A stretch of 32,679 bases of DNA from assembly GCF_011320095.1 (NCBI RefSeq), contig NZ_JAANOY010000022.1:1-32679 (forward strand), in the 5' to 3' direction. The position numbers and the translations under genes are program-made. Origin of the DNA: Cognatiluteimonas telluris. GTDB taxonomy: Bacteria > Pseudomonadota > Gammaproteobacteria > Xanthomonadales > Xanthomonadaceae. Under the pieces are notes generated by a model. The model did not search any database, had not been told where the DNA came from, and saw only the letters and a program-made list of their open reading frames with translations. Shown here one piece after another: positions 8,125 through 17,079 of the stretch (within the stretch, counting starts at the first letter, position 1; every line of letters begins with the position of its first letter).

Positions 8125-8466
8125 TCAGCGCGATGATCCCACCTTGATCCGGCGCGGCTTGGATTCCGGCCGCTTGGGGATCTCCACCTGCAGCACGCCG
8201 TTGTGGCCGTGCGCCTGGATCCCTTCCGGGTCGGCGCTGTCGGGCAACGCGAAGCGACGGTGGAAGACGCCGTGCAGGCGTTCGATGCGCGAGAAGCGCC
8301 CGTTGTCGCTGCCCATTCCGGCAGGCCGCTCGCCCTTGATCGTCAGCAGCCCGCGGTCCATCTGTACCTCGATGTCCTTGGGATCGACGCCGGGGATATC
8401 GGCGTAGAGCACGAACCGGTCGGGCTCTTCGCGGATGTCGACCATCGGCGACCACTGGCTGGTCAC
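8125..8466 (-). CDS. Small heat shock protein, Hsp20 family, with a short N-terminus
   Basis: The 113-residue protein is an alpha-crystallin domain starting almost at once (SPMVDIREEPDRFVLYADIPG), with the typical LTIKGER and RFALPDSAD segments and a C-terminal RRIKV that matches the I-x-I/V anchor. Small heat shock proteins hold unfolding proteins in the cytoplasm. Relatives in this group usually have 25-40 further residues (a DPW or R-rich leader) before the domain. Here the only usable start is GTG at 8466, and an in-frame TGA lies about 65 bases upstream, so the leader is missing. It may be a truncated or rearranged copy. Confidence 0.8.
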   Translation of the reverse strand: MTSQWSPMVDIREEPDRFVLYADIPGVDPKDIEVQMDRGLLTIKGERPAGMGSDNGRFSRIERLHGVFHRRFALPDSADPEGIQAHGHNGVLQVEIPKRPESKPRRIKVGSSR

Positions 8467-8746
8467 CCCCGGCCGACCACCCGCATCCGCCAGGGCAGAG
8501 CAAACGCCGTGCCGAAGGTCGATCGATCACACTTCCATTCGCCCGTTTTGTGATCACAACCACGCGCGCAATCCCCAGGCCAGGCCGAGGGCCACGCCGA
8601 CCAACAGGCCGATCCCGAGGCCGCCGCCTGCCCTCTTGCCGCACTGGTAAGTGAACCTGACCCCGTTTTCGCCCCAGTCTTGATGCGACCGCGCGCTCGG
8701 CCCGCCGGGACTAGACTGCGCGCGCGCCTCCTCAGCTGCTCACCGG

Positions 8747-11011
8747 ATGGCCTGCGTGCGTCCAGTCTCCCCTGCCACGGGTCCCGCGCTCTCCGCACCA
8801 GTCGGTGCGCCGGTGGACGCGGGACTGGTGCGGCGGTTGCTGCAGGTCGCCCGGGCCTGCGCGCTGCTGGTGGCCACGGTGGGCGTGCTGGTACTGATCG
8901 GCTGGCAGGCCGACATCGGGCTGTTCAAGACGCTGCGCCCGGGCATGGGCGCCATGGCCCCCGCGGCCGCCGTGGCGCTGGTGGCGTCCGCCGCGGCGCT
9001 GTGGCTGCTGCAACCGCGCTACGACGGCAGCCGATGGGGATGGCTCGGTCGCGCGTTGCCCTGGCTGGTGCTCGCATTCAATGCGCTGACGCTGGCCGAA
9101 TACCTGCTGCACGTCGACCTGGGCATCGACCAGATCGTCTTCCGCGATGTGCGCCACGAAGTGCAGACCGCTTACCCCGGGCGGATGGCGATCGTCACGG
9201 TGCTGGGCTTCTTGCAGTTGAGCTGCGCCCTGGTGCTGATCGGGGTCCGCTCGCGCACCGCGCAGCGGGTCGCGCGGCTGGTGACACTGGCGACCGGCGG
9301 GCTGTTGCTGATGGGCCTGCTCGGCTTCCTCTACGGCAAGGCCTCGTTGTATGCGGTTCCCGTCTTCCTCGGTGTCGCCCTGCACCTGCTCCTCGCCCAG
9401 CTGCTGCTGGCCGCCGGCATCCTCGCCATGCAGCCGTCGCGCGGCTTTGCCACCCTGCTCGCCAGCGCCGGTGCCGGCGGCCGGTTGTCGCGCCGACTAC
9501 TGCCGGCCGCCGTCCTGACGCCGCTGGTGCTGGGCTGGCTGCGGCTGCAGGGCGAGCACGCCGGACTCTATGGCGCCGCGCTGGGTGTCGACCTGATGGT
9601 CGTCACCATGATCGCGTTCTTTGCCGCGCTGATCTGGTGGAACGCGCGCCTGGTGGACATCGCCGACACCCGGGCGCGGCTGGCGCAGGCCGACGTGCGG
9701 CGCAATGCCGAAGAAATGCGCGACCTCTACGAACGCGCCCCCTGTGGCTACCACTCGCTGGATGCCGACGGCGTCTTCGTCCGCATCAACGACACCGAGC
9801 TGGCGTGGCTGGGGTATGCGCGCGACGAGGTGGTCGGCAGGCTGCACCTGCGCGAGCTGCTCACGCCGGCCAGCCAGGCGGTCTTCGATGCGCTGTTCCC
9901 GGTCTTCAAGACCAAGTACGTGCTGAACGACGTCGAGCTGGAGATGCGACGCAAGGACGGCAGCCTGCTTCCGGTGTCGGCGAGCTCCACGGCGGTGCGC
10001 GATGCCTCCGGCGGTTACCTGATGAGCCGGACCACCGTCTTCGACATCACCGAGCGCCGGCGCGCCGAACAGGCGCTGCGCGAAGCCAGCGAGCAGGCGC
10101 GCCTGCGCCTGGCGGAAATCGAACAGATCTACCGCTACGCCCCGGTGGGGCTGTTCACCTTCGACCGCGAGTACCGCTTCGTGCGCATCAACGAGCGCAT
10201 GGCGCAGATCAACGGGTTCGCGCCGGACGCGCACATCGGCAAGTCGATGTGGGACATCGTGCCGAACCTGGCGCCGCAACTCGAGCAGCTCTACCGGCCG
10301 ATCTACGAGCGCGGCGAGCCGGTGCTCGATGTCGAGATCCACGGCCGCACCGCCGGCGACCCGGACCACGACCACGATTGGCTGGGCAACTTCTTCCCGC
10401 TCACCTCCGATGGCGCGGTGATCGGGCTGATCGGCGTGGTGCTGGACATCACCGAGCGCAAGCGCACTGAACAGGCGTTGCGCGAGAGCGAAGCGGCCGT
10501 GCGCGCGCTGTCGCTGACCGACCCGCTCACCGGCCTGGCCAACCGGCGCCGCCTGGACGAAGACCTGCGCGGCGAACTGCACCGCGTGCGCCGGTATGGC
10601 GGGCAGCTGTCAGTGATCATCGCCGACCTGGACCACTTCAAGCGCATCAACGACGCGCACGGGCACGAGGTCGGCGACCAGCTGCTGCATGCCTTCGCAC
10701 GGATCCTGCAAGGGCACTGCCGCGACGTCGACCTGGCGGTGCGCTTCGGCGGCGAGGAATTCGTGCTCCTGATGCCCGAGGTCGATGCCGCCGAGGCACG
10801 CGCCTGCGCCGAGCGCATCCGCGAGGCCCTGGCGGCGCAGCACATCGCCGCGCTGACGCAGCCCGTCACCGCCAGCTTCGGTGTCGCCGAACTCGGCGCG
10901 GGCGAAACCGAAGCCGACCTGCTGCGCCGCGCCGACCAGGCGCTGTACCGGGCCAAGGCGACGGGGCGCAACCGGGTGGTGGTGGCCGAGGCCGCCATCC
11001 CGGCGCCGTGA
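8747..11011 (+). CDS. Membrane-bound diguanylate cyclase with two PAS domains
   Basis: The 754-residue protein has an N-terminal membrane region with several hydrophobic segments (about residues 35-305). Two PAS domains follow, at about 325-450 (YERAPCGYHSLDADG) and 455-580 (YRYAPVGLFTFDREYRF), each ending in a DITER linker, and then a GGDEF domain from about 590 (LTDPLTGLANRRRLDED). The active site is RFGGEEF with GGEEF at 668-672, and RDVD five residues before it is an intact inhibitory I-site. The enzyme should make cyclic-di-GMP from GTP and be product-inhibited. The membrane part resembles a MASE-type sensor, but the signal is unknown. No EAL domain is present and the gene stands alone. 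Confidence 0.93.
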   Translation: MACVRPVSPATGPALSAPVGAPVDAGLVRRLLQVARACALLVATVGVLVLIGWQADIGLFKTLRPGMGAMAPAAAVALVASAAALWLLQPRYDGSRWGWLGRALPWLVLAFNALTLAEYLLHVDLGIDQIVFRDVRHEVQTAYPGRMAIVTVLGFLQLSCALVLIGVRSRTAQRVARLVTLATGGLLLMGLLGFLYGKASLYAVPVFLGVALHLLLAQLLLAAGILAMQPSRGFATLLASAGAGGRLSRRLLPAAVLTPLVLGWLRLQGEHAGLYGAALGVDLMVVTMIAFFAALIWWNARLVDIADTRARLAQADVRRNAEEMRDLYERAPCGYHSLDADGVFVRINDTELAWLGYARDEVVGRLHLRELLTPASQAVFDALFPVFKTKYVLNDVELEMRRKDGSLLPVSASSTAVRDASGGYLMSRTTVFDITERRRAEQALREASEQARLRLAEIEQIYRYAPVGLFTFDREYRFVRINERMAQINGFAPDAHIGKSMWDIVPNLAPQLEQLYRPIYERGEPVLDVEIHGRTAGDPDHDHDWLGNFFPLTSDGAVIGLIGVVLDITERKRTEQALRESEAAVRALSLTDPLTGLANRRRLDEDLRGELHRVRRYGGQLSVIIADLDHFKRINDAHGHEVGDQLLHAFARILQGHCRDVDLAVRFGGEEFVLLMPEVDAAEARACAERIREALAAQHIAALTQPVTASFGVAELGAGETEADLLRRADQALYRAKATGRNRVVVAEAAIPAP

Positions 11012-11200
11012 CCGGCTTGCCAGGGGCGCGCGCCCCGCTTGGCGCCGGCTGGCCGGGGCGGAGGAAAGCGCGATTGGCCGGGTGTGCTTCAACACCCGAC
11101 GGCCGTGATCGCCGGGCTAACGACGCACCCTGGCCGCTGTTTTCTCTTCGCCCCGCCGCGGCGGCTATGCTTGCCGGAGCCCCGCCGCACCGAGCCGAGC

Positions 11201-11734
11201 ATGTCCTCGTCCACCCTGCGCTACACCCGTTCCGCGCGCTGGTTCCACTGGCTGGTGTTCGCCGCGGTGGCCCTGGCCTATGCGTTCATCAATTTCCGCG
11301 GCGTCTTTCCGCGCGGCACGCCGGCAAGTCGCGTGCCGATGCAGGGACACATGCTGTTCGGCGTCGTCGTGCTTGCCCTGGTCCTGCCACGACTGCTGCA
11401 TCGCCTGCGCAACACCCCGCCGGCCGTCGTGCCACCACTGGCGGGCTGGGAATCCGTGCTCTCGCGCATGACCCACTTCGCGCTGTATGCCTTCCTGCTG
11501 GTGCAGCCGCTGCTGGGGCTGGCCACGGTGTTCGCCAACGGCCCGCTCACGGTTCCATTCACCACGCTGCAGATCCCATCGCCGATGACGCGCGACCATG
11601 CGTTGCACGAGCAGCTCGGCGAGATCCACGAGACGATCGGCACGATCTTCTATTACGTGATCGGCCTGCACATCGCGGGCGCGTTGTGGCACCACTTCTT
11701 CCGGCGCGACAACACGCTGCGTCGCATGCTGTAG
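11201..11734 (+). CDS. Cytochrome b561 family protein
   Basis: The 177-residue protein has four hydrophobic helices and the histidines expected for two b hemes: His16 (RWFHWL), His50 (MQGHMLFG), His143 (EIHE) and His157 (GLHIAGALWHH). Bacterial b561 proteins move electrons across or within the inner membrane, in E. coli from superoxide to quinone. The start at 11201 (MSSSTLRYTRSARWFHW) fits the family. The frame is open further upstream without family features. The gene stands alone between the diguanylate cyclase and the S41 peptidase. Confidence 0.9.
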   Translation: MSSSTLRYTRSARWFHWLVFAAVALAYAFINFRGVFPRGTPASRVPMQGHMLFGVVVLALVLPRLLHRLRNTPPAVVPPLAGWESVLSRMTHFALYAFLLVQPLLGLATVFANGPLTVPFTTLQIPSPMTRDHALHEQLGEIHETIGTIFYYVIGLHIAGALWHHFFRRDNTLRRML

Positions 11735-11852
11735 CGCGGCACGGCGCGCGCCTGGTCACACGAACGCGAAGCACCCGTTACCACATGCCCACCCGGCGGC
11801 CGTCATGCCTGATAGTTCTCCGGCATTGCCGCTGCCCTCGACTGGAACCCGG

Positions 11853-12962
11853 ATGACCCGCCGTCACTCGCTCGTCCTTGTGCTGGTGTTCGCGCTTGCA
11901 CCGTTCGGCCTGGCCGCGGCCGGCGCGAAGCCAGGGCTGCTCGACGCCGGACAACGCAGCGCCGTGATCACCACGCTGGCCGGGCAGCTGCACGCCAACT
12001 ATGTGTTCCCCGAGGTCGCCGACCAGCTGTCGGCCAGGCTCAAGGCCAAGGATGCGAGCGGCGGCTACGCCTCGGCCAGCGATGCCGACGCCTTCGCCAG
12101 CGCGTTGTCGCTGGATCTGGTGGCACTCGGCAAGGAGGGTCATTTCCGGGTGACGTACGCGCCGGGCTATCACCCACGGCCAGAGAGCTCGGCGGACGCG
12201 GCGCCAGACCCGGAGCAGTTGCGACAGCAGCGCGAGGACGTAGCCCGCCGCGGATACGGCGTGCGACGAGTCGAACGCTTGCGGGGCAACGTCGGCTTGA
12301 TCGAACTGCGCGCGTTCGGCCCGACGCCGATGGTGGCGCACGCATTGTCAGCCGCGATGACCTTGGTCTCCGGCACCGACGCCCTGATCCTTGACCTGCG
12401 CTTCAATGGCGGCGGCGACCCGTCGACCGTCGCCTACCTGCTCAGTCACTTCTTCGTCGAAGGCGACGCGCGCCACCTGAACGACATTTATTCCCGTAGC
12501 ACCGATACCACCAGGCAGTACTGGACGCAGGCGGCGGTCTCCACGCACTACGCCAAGCCCGTGTACGTGCTGACCTCGGGTTGGACGTTCTCCGGCGGCG
12601 AAGAATGCGCGTATGACTTCCAGACCCAGAAGCGCGGAACGATCGTGGGGGAGACCACCGGCGGCGGCGCCAATCCAGGCGACGACTTCGACCTCGGCCA
12701 CGGCTTTGTGGCCTTCATCCCGACTGGACGTGCGATCAACCCGGTGACGCACACCAACTGGGAACACATCGGCGTGAAGCCGGATATCGCCACGCACGCT
12801 GCCGACGCGCAGAAGGTTGCCTACACCACGAGCCTGCGCGCGCTGCTGGCAACGGCTAACGATCCGGACCAGCGCAACGAGTTGCAGGATGCGCTGCACA
12901 AGGCAGCGTCGGGCGTCGCCGATGTCGCCAACTACAGCAAAGAGAAAGGATACGCGCCGTAG
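11853..12962 (+). CDS. Exported S41 family peptidase (paralogue of the one at 29.9 kb)
   Basis: The 369-residue protein has a signal peptide (MTRRHSLVLVLVFALAPFGLAAA) and an S41/tail-specific-protease-like core: LILDLRFNGGGDPSTVAYLLSHF, then TSGWTFSGGEE with the probable nucleophile Ser247, then TIVGETTGGGANPGDDF. There is no PDZ domain, as in the IRBP-like branch; His97 in EGHFRV and the Glu of VGE are candidates for the rest of the catalytic set. ATG 11853 is preferred to ATG 11805 because it gives a clean signal peptide and exactly the length of the paralogue. Unlike the paralogue, it has no BlaI-type dyad upstream. The substrate is unknown. Confidence 0.88.
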   Translation: MTRRHSLVLVLVFALAPFGLAAAGAKPGLLDAGQRSAVITTLAGQLHANYVFPEVADQLSARLKAKDASGGYASASDADAFASALSLDLVALGKEGHFRVTYAPGYHPRPESSADAAPDPEQLRQQREDVARRGYGVRRVERLRGNVGLIELRAFGPTPMVAHALSAAMTLVSGTDALILDLRFNGGGDPSTVAYLLSHFFVEGDARHLNDIYSRSTDTTRQYWTQAAVSTHYAKPVYVLTSGWTFSGGEECAYDFQTQKRGTIVGETTGGGANPGDDFDLGHGFVAFIPTGRAINPVTHTNWEHIGVKPDIATHAADAQKVAYTTSLRALLATANDPDQRNELQDALHKAASGVADVANYSKEKGYAP

Positions 12963-13061
12963 GTCGCCGCGGAGACGGCCGATGCCATCGATCGCCGGCT
13001 TTCAGTGTGCAGGCGCGACGCGGATGTGCACTCTGACCCGGTTTTTCGGTTTTTCTCTGCC

Positions 13062-13550
13062 TCAGTCCGCGGCCGCAAGTGCCGTCCAGTAACCGGTCAG
13101 CGGCTGGCCATCGATCATTGCCTCGACGACGCGCACGAATGCCGGATTGAAAAACCCCGCGCACAGGGCCCAGTAGCGGCGCGCGCGTGGGGTCCCCAGC
13201 ACGAAGGGAATGAGCTGCCGGTAGGAGGCCCACGTGGCCTCGTCCAGCGCCCCGCTGGTGTATTGCAACCACTCGTACTCGCGCGCGCGCAACGACGCCA
13301 CGATCCAGAAGTTGAGGCGGATCCTCGCCTCTTCGGTGATCGGTCCGGCGCTGGCGAAGCTGGCGGCGATGTCCGGATATTCGATGAATTTACGAATGTG
13401 GTCCTGGTCGGTTTCGACCTGCGCCTGCCGCGCCCCGGCCCGCATCAGCAGATTGTTCTGACGGACCTGGATCGACAGGTACACCAGCGTAACGAGCGAC
13501 GCGCTACCGGAGGCCGCCCCGATCCACGTCACCAGGTCCTGCATGTTCAT
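13062..13550 (-). CDS. Membrane-anchored protein of unknown function
   Basis: The 162-residue protein has one N-terminal transmembrane helix (about residues 7-28, IGAASGSASLVTLVYLSIQV). A soluble helical domain follows with FWIVASLRAREYEWLQYTSG and a WALCAGFFNPAFVRVVEAMI end. I recognise the general pattern (a membrane anchor, then a Q-V-R-Q-N-N segment) from many uncharacterised proteobacterial proteins, but know no function. The gene stands alone, with repeat-like sequence on both sides. Confidence 0.7.
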   Translation of the reverse strand: MNMQDLVTWIGAASGSASLVTLVYLSIQVRQNNLLMRAGARQAQVETDQDHIRKFIEYPDIAASFASAGPITEEARIRLNFWIVASLRAREYEWLQYTSGALDEATWASYRQLIPFVLGTPRARRYWALCAGFFNPAFVRVVEAMIDGQPLTGYWTALAAAD

Positions 13551-13703
13551 CGATGCCCCCGTGCGTTCGCATGCGGTGGCGAATGATATCGCCGGGACCG
13601 GTCAGGCAGCGCACTTCGCTTGTCCGGCCTGCGATCGACAGGCGCAATGTTTGAGAGACGATTTTGACGTAATGGGGACGACGTAATTGGCGACGCAATG
13701 GGC

Positions 13704-13743
13704 ACGGAGGTAATTAAGGCGATTCCGGATTAATTGCCTCCGT
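13704..13743. repeat. REP-like hairpin with a GGAGGTAATTAA arm
   Basis: The arms ACGGAGGTAATTAA (13704-13717) and TTAATTGCCTCCGT (13730-13743) pair at 13 of 14 positions around a 12-base loop. The right arm plus CCCC recurs with one mismatch at 17022-17039. The sequence between the flanking genes (about 13551-13779) otherwise holds only low-complexity GTTTCCC repeats. Confidence 0.75.
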
Positions 13744-13779
13744 CCCCTTTGTTTCCCTTTGTTTCCCGTTTTCGCGAAC

Positions 13780-14712
13780 TCAGCGGCGCATTGATGCCGA
13801 GCGATCGCGCGCGCATCGCGCCGGGTCGCTGGCCGGGAATTGCGCGGCGAGGAAGGCTTCGACACGATCCAGGTGCTGCAGCGGCGCGGCATGGCCGCCG
13901 ACGAAGACATCATGGATGTGTGCGTAGGGGAAATGTCGCGCGTCCAGCCGCCGCATCATCGCGCGCGCCATCATCGTCGACGGCCAGAGCTCATCGTGCG
14001 TGGGCGACATCAGGTACACCGGCCCATTGATGCGTTCCACCGGCGTGGCGGCCGCTTCCACCGCGGGCGCATTGGCCAGCATCTTCTCGAACGCCGGCTC
14101 CAGGCGATGCTGCAGCAGGTCCGGCACCGCGCGCCAGGGCACCGGCACGAACGGCAGCGGCTTGCCGTGCCAGGTGAAGGCGGAGGTGTTCATGGCCGGC
14201 GTGTTGCCCACGAAGACCGCGCTGCCGGGCGACATCGCCACCACCGCCTTGATGTCGTCGTCGCGGCTGGCCAGCGCCAGCGCCAACTCGGCACCGCGCG
14301 AGCCGCCGATCAGCGCGATGCAGCGGCCATCGATTCGCGGGTTGCGCGCGGCGTCGGCGATCGCCGCGTGCACCGCGTCCAGCGAAATTCGATCGAGCCG
14401 CTCCGGCGTGCCGGGAAGGCCGAAGTAGCCGAGCGCGAGGAAGGCATAGCCCTTGCCCACCAGTGCATCGCGTTCGGGCTTCCAGTGATCGCTGGCCCAT
14501 GCGTTGCCGCCTTCCGCGCCGCCCAGTCCGACCAGCAACGGCTGCCGTTGACCGGCGCCGAGATACATCCGGGTGGCGACCCGGCCGTAATTGGCTGGCA
14601 GCGTCGCGGTGTCGAACGTGCGCGACTGGTACACGCTGTAGCCCGTCACGGCCAGGACGAGCGTAGCGATGCCGAGGAAGATCCATTTCAACAGCTTGAG
14701 CACGACCCTCAT
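13780..14712 (-). CDS. Alpha/beta hydrolase, BAAT/acyl-CoA thioester hydrolase-like
   Basis: The 310-residue protein begins with a membrane anchor or signal anchor (LLKWIFLGIATLVLAVTGYSVY). The hydrolase core shows the nucleophile elbow GGSRGAE with Ser138, the acid at Asp240 in SPTHDELWPS, and His274 in VGGHAAP. The GYAFLALGYFGLPGTPERLDRI segment is typical of the BAAT C-terminal (dienelactone hydrolase-like) group. Substrates are probably esters or thioesters; the exact one is unknown. The last 20 residues are basic and may be disordered. The gene lies downstream of, and in the same direction as, the membrane protein-HTH pair, about 90 bases on. Confidence 0.85.
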   Translation of the reverse strand: MRVVLKLLKWIFLGIATLVLAVTGYSVYQSRTFDTATLPANYGRVATRMYLGAGQRQPLLVGLGGAEGGNAWASDHWKPERDALVGKGYAFLALGYFGLPGTPERLDRISLDAVHAAIADAARNPRIDGRCIALIGGSRGAELALALASRDDDIKAVVAMSPGSAVFVGNTPAMNTSAFTWHGKPLPFVPVPWRAVPDLLQHRLEPAFEKMLANAPAVEAAATPVERINGPVYLMSPTHDELWPSTMMARAMMRRLDARHFPYAHIHDVFVGGHAAPLQHLDRVEAFLAAQFPASDPARCARDRSASMRR

Positions 14713-14802
14713 GGGTGTTGTTCCAGGTCGCCCTGGTGCAGGGCGTGAGTGCGGGGAGGCGGCGTCGCCAAGCGGACGTTCGCTGCGAGGAGAAGACGGG
14801 GC

Positions 14803-15015
14803 TTACTGCCTCCAGGCGAACACGTCCTCGACGCCGACGCCGAACGCGCGGGCGATGCGGAACGCCAGTTCCAGCGATGGTGCGTACCTGCCGGCTTCCA
14901 GCGCGATCACGGTCTGGCGGGTGATGCCGCACATGTCCGCCAGCGCCTGCTGGGTCATCTCGCCGTGCTCGAAGCGCAGCTTGCGGATGACGTTGTCGAT
15001 CGGCGTGCCGGTCAT
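14803..15015 (-). CDS. Small XRE-family DNA-binding protein
   Basis: The 70-residue protein is a single helix-turn-helix domain (MTQQALADMCGITRQTVIALEAGRY), ending with the GVGVEDVF motif typical of small XRE regulators paired with membrane proteins. Its ATG overlaps the TGA of the upstream membrane gene as ATGA, so the two are co-translated. It probably represses its own operon; repeated ACAAGAC half-sites lie in the promoter region (see 15666-15714). Confidence 0.9.
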   Translation of the reverse strand: MTGTPIDNVIRKLRFEHGEMTQQALADMCGITRQTVIALEAGRYAPSLELAFRIARAFGVGVEDVFAWRQ

Positions 15016-15653
15016 GCGCGGTGTCGATCGCGCCAGTACGACAGCCCCGTCGCTGTGTATTCGACCAGGCTCGTTGCGACCAGGCCCACCATCATCAGGT
15101 TGGACAGCATCATCGGCCGCGCCCAGCCCAGGCGGTCGAGCGGCGAGAACGCGAACGCCAGCGCCACGCCGAACACGAACACCGACAACGCGCTGCGGGC
15201 CCAGCCGCACGCGCGGGCATGGATCGCGCGGTCGCGCTCGTCCTCGTCCACCGTGTCATGCCAGCGCCGGCGCAGCACCCGCATCACCACCAGCCAGACG
15301 AGCACGAGCGTGCCGATGTGCCTGCCGATGGCGGAAGCCGCCGGCGCCATGGTGCCGTCGGCGGCCACCATCTCCCCGCCGCGCAAGGCGTAGAAGACGA
15401 GGATCGCGGCGGTGAACAGCAGGCCGACCCAGGCCCGCTGCTCGGCGGGCGAGACCGGCGCCGCCGCGTCGCCCCGGGAGGCGGAGGCGGGCATCCGCAT
15501 CGTGGCCCACAGGAGGTACCAGACCACGCAGGCCGCGATCAGCACCCCCGATCGCAGCGGCAGCTCCCAGCCGGGATGGGGCACCACGAACTCCAGGGCG
15601 AAGGCCAGGATCGCCAGCGGGATCAGGACGGCGTAACGCAGGGATCGGGACAC
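15012..15653 (-). CDS. Multi-pass membrane protein co-operonic with the XRE regulator
   Basis: The 213-residue protein has about six hydrophobic segments (for example IPLAILAFALEFVVP, VGLLFTAAILVFYAL and IGTLVLVWLVVMRVL) and a charged central loop (DTVDEDERDRAIHARA). Similar membrane protein/short HTH pairs are common in bacteria, but I know no defined function. The start is GTG at 15653, supported by GGAG eight bases upstream. The stop overlaps the start of the XRE gene. Confidence 0.82.
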   Translation of the reverse strand: MSRSLRYAVLIPLAILAFALEFVVPHPGWELPLRSGVLIAACVVWYLLWATMRMPASASRGDAAAPVSPAEQRAWVGLLFTAAILVFYALRGGEMVAADGTMAPAASAIGRHIGTLVLVWLVVMRVLRRRWHDTVDEDERDRAIHARACGWARSALSVFVFGVALAFAFSPLDRLGWARPMMLSNLMMVGLVATSLVEYTATGLSYWRDRHRA

Positions 15654-15665
15654 AATGTCATCTCC

Positions 15666-15714
15666 ACAAGACTCGGTGTACTGTGCACATTACATTTTGT
15701 CTTGTCAACAAGAC
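15666..15714 (-). promoter_or_regulatory. Probable autoregulatory operator with ACAAGAC half-sites
   Basis: GTCTTGT-CA-ACAAGAC at 15699-15714 is a perfect 7-2-7 inverted repeat, and a third ACAAGAC lies at 15666-15672. On the minus strand the inverted repeat contains TTGACA, a perfect -35 box, so a repressor bound here would block transcription of the membrane protein-XRE operon. No clear -10 box was found. That the XRE protein binds here is inference. Confidence 0.55.
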
Positions 15715-15839
15715 GGTCCTGTCGATCACGGCCAGGCAGTCGATCGCATCGGCCAGTCCGGTGAGCAAAAACTTCCGGCACATCCCTGCAGCAAGGCACC
15801 GGCTTACCGTCGGGCCTCGTTCCGGAGGAGCACCGTTGC

Positions 15840-16898
15840 GTGTCGATCCTGGCTTGCGTGCTGTTGCTCGGCCTCGGTGGCGCGGCCGCCAATCCCGCTC
15901 CTGCCGCGATGGCTGAGCTGACGCTGCAGCCGTTCCCCAGCCACGTCTACAAGGCCGAGGATCGTTCGCACGAGCCCACCGCCAGCTGGATCTTCTCGCT
16001 CACGGTGCAGAGCACGCAGCCGATCCAGCTTGCGCCGGAATCGATGGCGATCGACCTGATGCACGGACGGCAGGTGTTGCGGCATTCGACATACAACCGT
16101 GAGGGATTCGAACCGCTGACCTACACCTCCGCGTTGTCGCCGACGTTGCCCGATGGCGCGCCATCGCCGTCGCCACTGTACTGGCCACTCTCGATCCGCC
16201 TGCGGTATGTCGAGCCGGCGACCCTGCCGGTGGATGCGATGCACATCCTCGTGAAGCTGAAGGACGCGCAAGGCCGCACGCATACCGTGCATCAGGATGT
16301 GGCCATCAGCACCTACCAGCAGAAAGCACAGCTGATCTTTCCGTTCCGCGGCAAGGGGATTGTCCTGCAGGCCGGCGCGATGAACGGCGGCCACCGCGAC
16401 CGCAGCGGGCAATACGCGCTGGACAGCACCGTGCTCGACGAGGGCTGGTCGCCACTGAAGCCGGGCGACGGCAAGCACAACGCCGACTACTACGGTTACG
16501 GGCACGACCTGCTCGCTCCAGCCGACGGCACCGTGGTGCGCGTGCGCAATGATCGCCCCGACCAGCCCGTCGGCGATACCAGCGATCCTGCGTACTACGC
16601 GCCGGAGTTCCCGCGCGGCGGCGACCCCGGCAACAACATCGTGATCGACCACGGCAATGGCGAGTTCAGCATGATCGCCCACCTCCAGCCGGGCTCGATC
16701 CGGGTCACACCTGGCCAGCGTGTCGCGCAGGGACAGGTGATCGGCAAGCTTGGGCATTCGGGCGACACCGATACCCCGCACGTGCACTACCAGCTGCAAT
16801 CGGGTCCGGATTTCCGGTACGCCGACGCGTTGCCCTGCCACTTCGACAACATCGCGCAGAAGATCCTCGACCGCGGAACCTACTTCGAGGCGAAGTAG
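15840..16898 (+). CDS. Exported M23 family metallopeptidase
   Basis: The 352-residue protein has a signal peptide (ILACVLLLGLGGAAANP), an N-terminal beta-rich domain of about 180 residues, and a LytM/M23 domain from about 200. The domain shows HDLLAPADGTVVRVRND (His222-Asp223, with His213 nearby), NIVIDHGNGEFSMIAHL, and the H-V-H motif at His314/His316. M23 enzymes cut peptidoglycan cross-links or act as inactive envelope scaffolds; the zinc ligands look present, so activity is plausible. The start is GTG at 15840, with GGAGGAG nine bases upstream. Its last 42 codons recur as a relic at 6866-6994. Confidence 0.88.
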   Translation: MSILACVLLLGLGGAAANPAPAAMAELTLQPFPSHVYKAEDRSHEPTASWIFSLTVQSTQPIQLAPESMAIDLMHGRQVLRHSTYNREGFEPLTYTSALSPTLPDGAPSPSPLYWPLSIRLRYVEPATLPVDAMHILVKLKDAQGRTHTVHQDVAISTYQQKAQLIFPFRGKGIVLQAGAMNGGHRDRSGQYALDSTVLDEGWSPLKPGDGKHNADYYGYGHDLLAPADGTVVRVRNDRPDQPVGDTSDPAYYAPEFPRGGDPGNNIVIDHGNGEFSMIAHLQPGSIRVTPGQRVAQGQVIGKLGHSGDTDTPHVHYQLQSGPDFRYADALPCHFDNIAQKILDRGTYFEAK

Positions 16899-17021
16899 CA
16901 CGCAGGTTCCTGAACCCGCCTTACCGTCGACGCCGGTCGCCAGGAAGTTGGTCGAGCAGGCCCTCAACCGGCCGGTCGGCGTCAGGCCGAGGGGCAGGCC
17001 ACCAGTGGCACCTGTAAGGGG

Positions 17022-17039
17022 TTAATTACCTCCGTCCCC
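17022..17039. repeat. Second copy of the TTAATT(A/G)CCTCCGTCCCC element
   Basis: The 18 bases match 13730-13747 with one mismatch. They lie in the 192-base spacer between the M23 gene and the small membrane protein; this spacer holds no gene. Confidence 0.65.
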
Positions 17040-17079
17040 ATTGTTCGGAACAGATTCCCAAAACCGAACACCGCGCTTC

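Noticed and set aside
8555-8700. Small hydrophobic reading frame upstream of the diguanylate cyclase (ends GLAWGLRAWL on the minus strand)
   Set aside because: It resembles the C-terminal helix of the 17.1 kb membrane protein, but has no start codon or full domain; at most a fragment.
11023-11036. Palindrome GGGGCGCGCGCCCC after the diguanylate cyclase as a terminator
   Set aside because: No T-tract follows, and such GC palindromes arise easily at this base composition.
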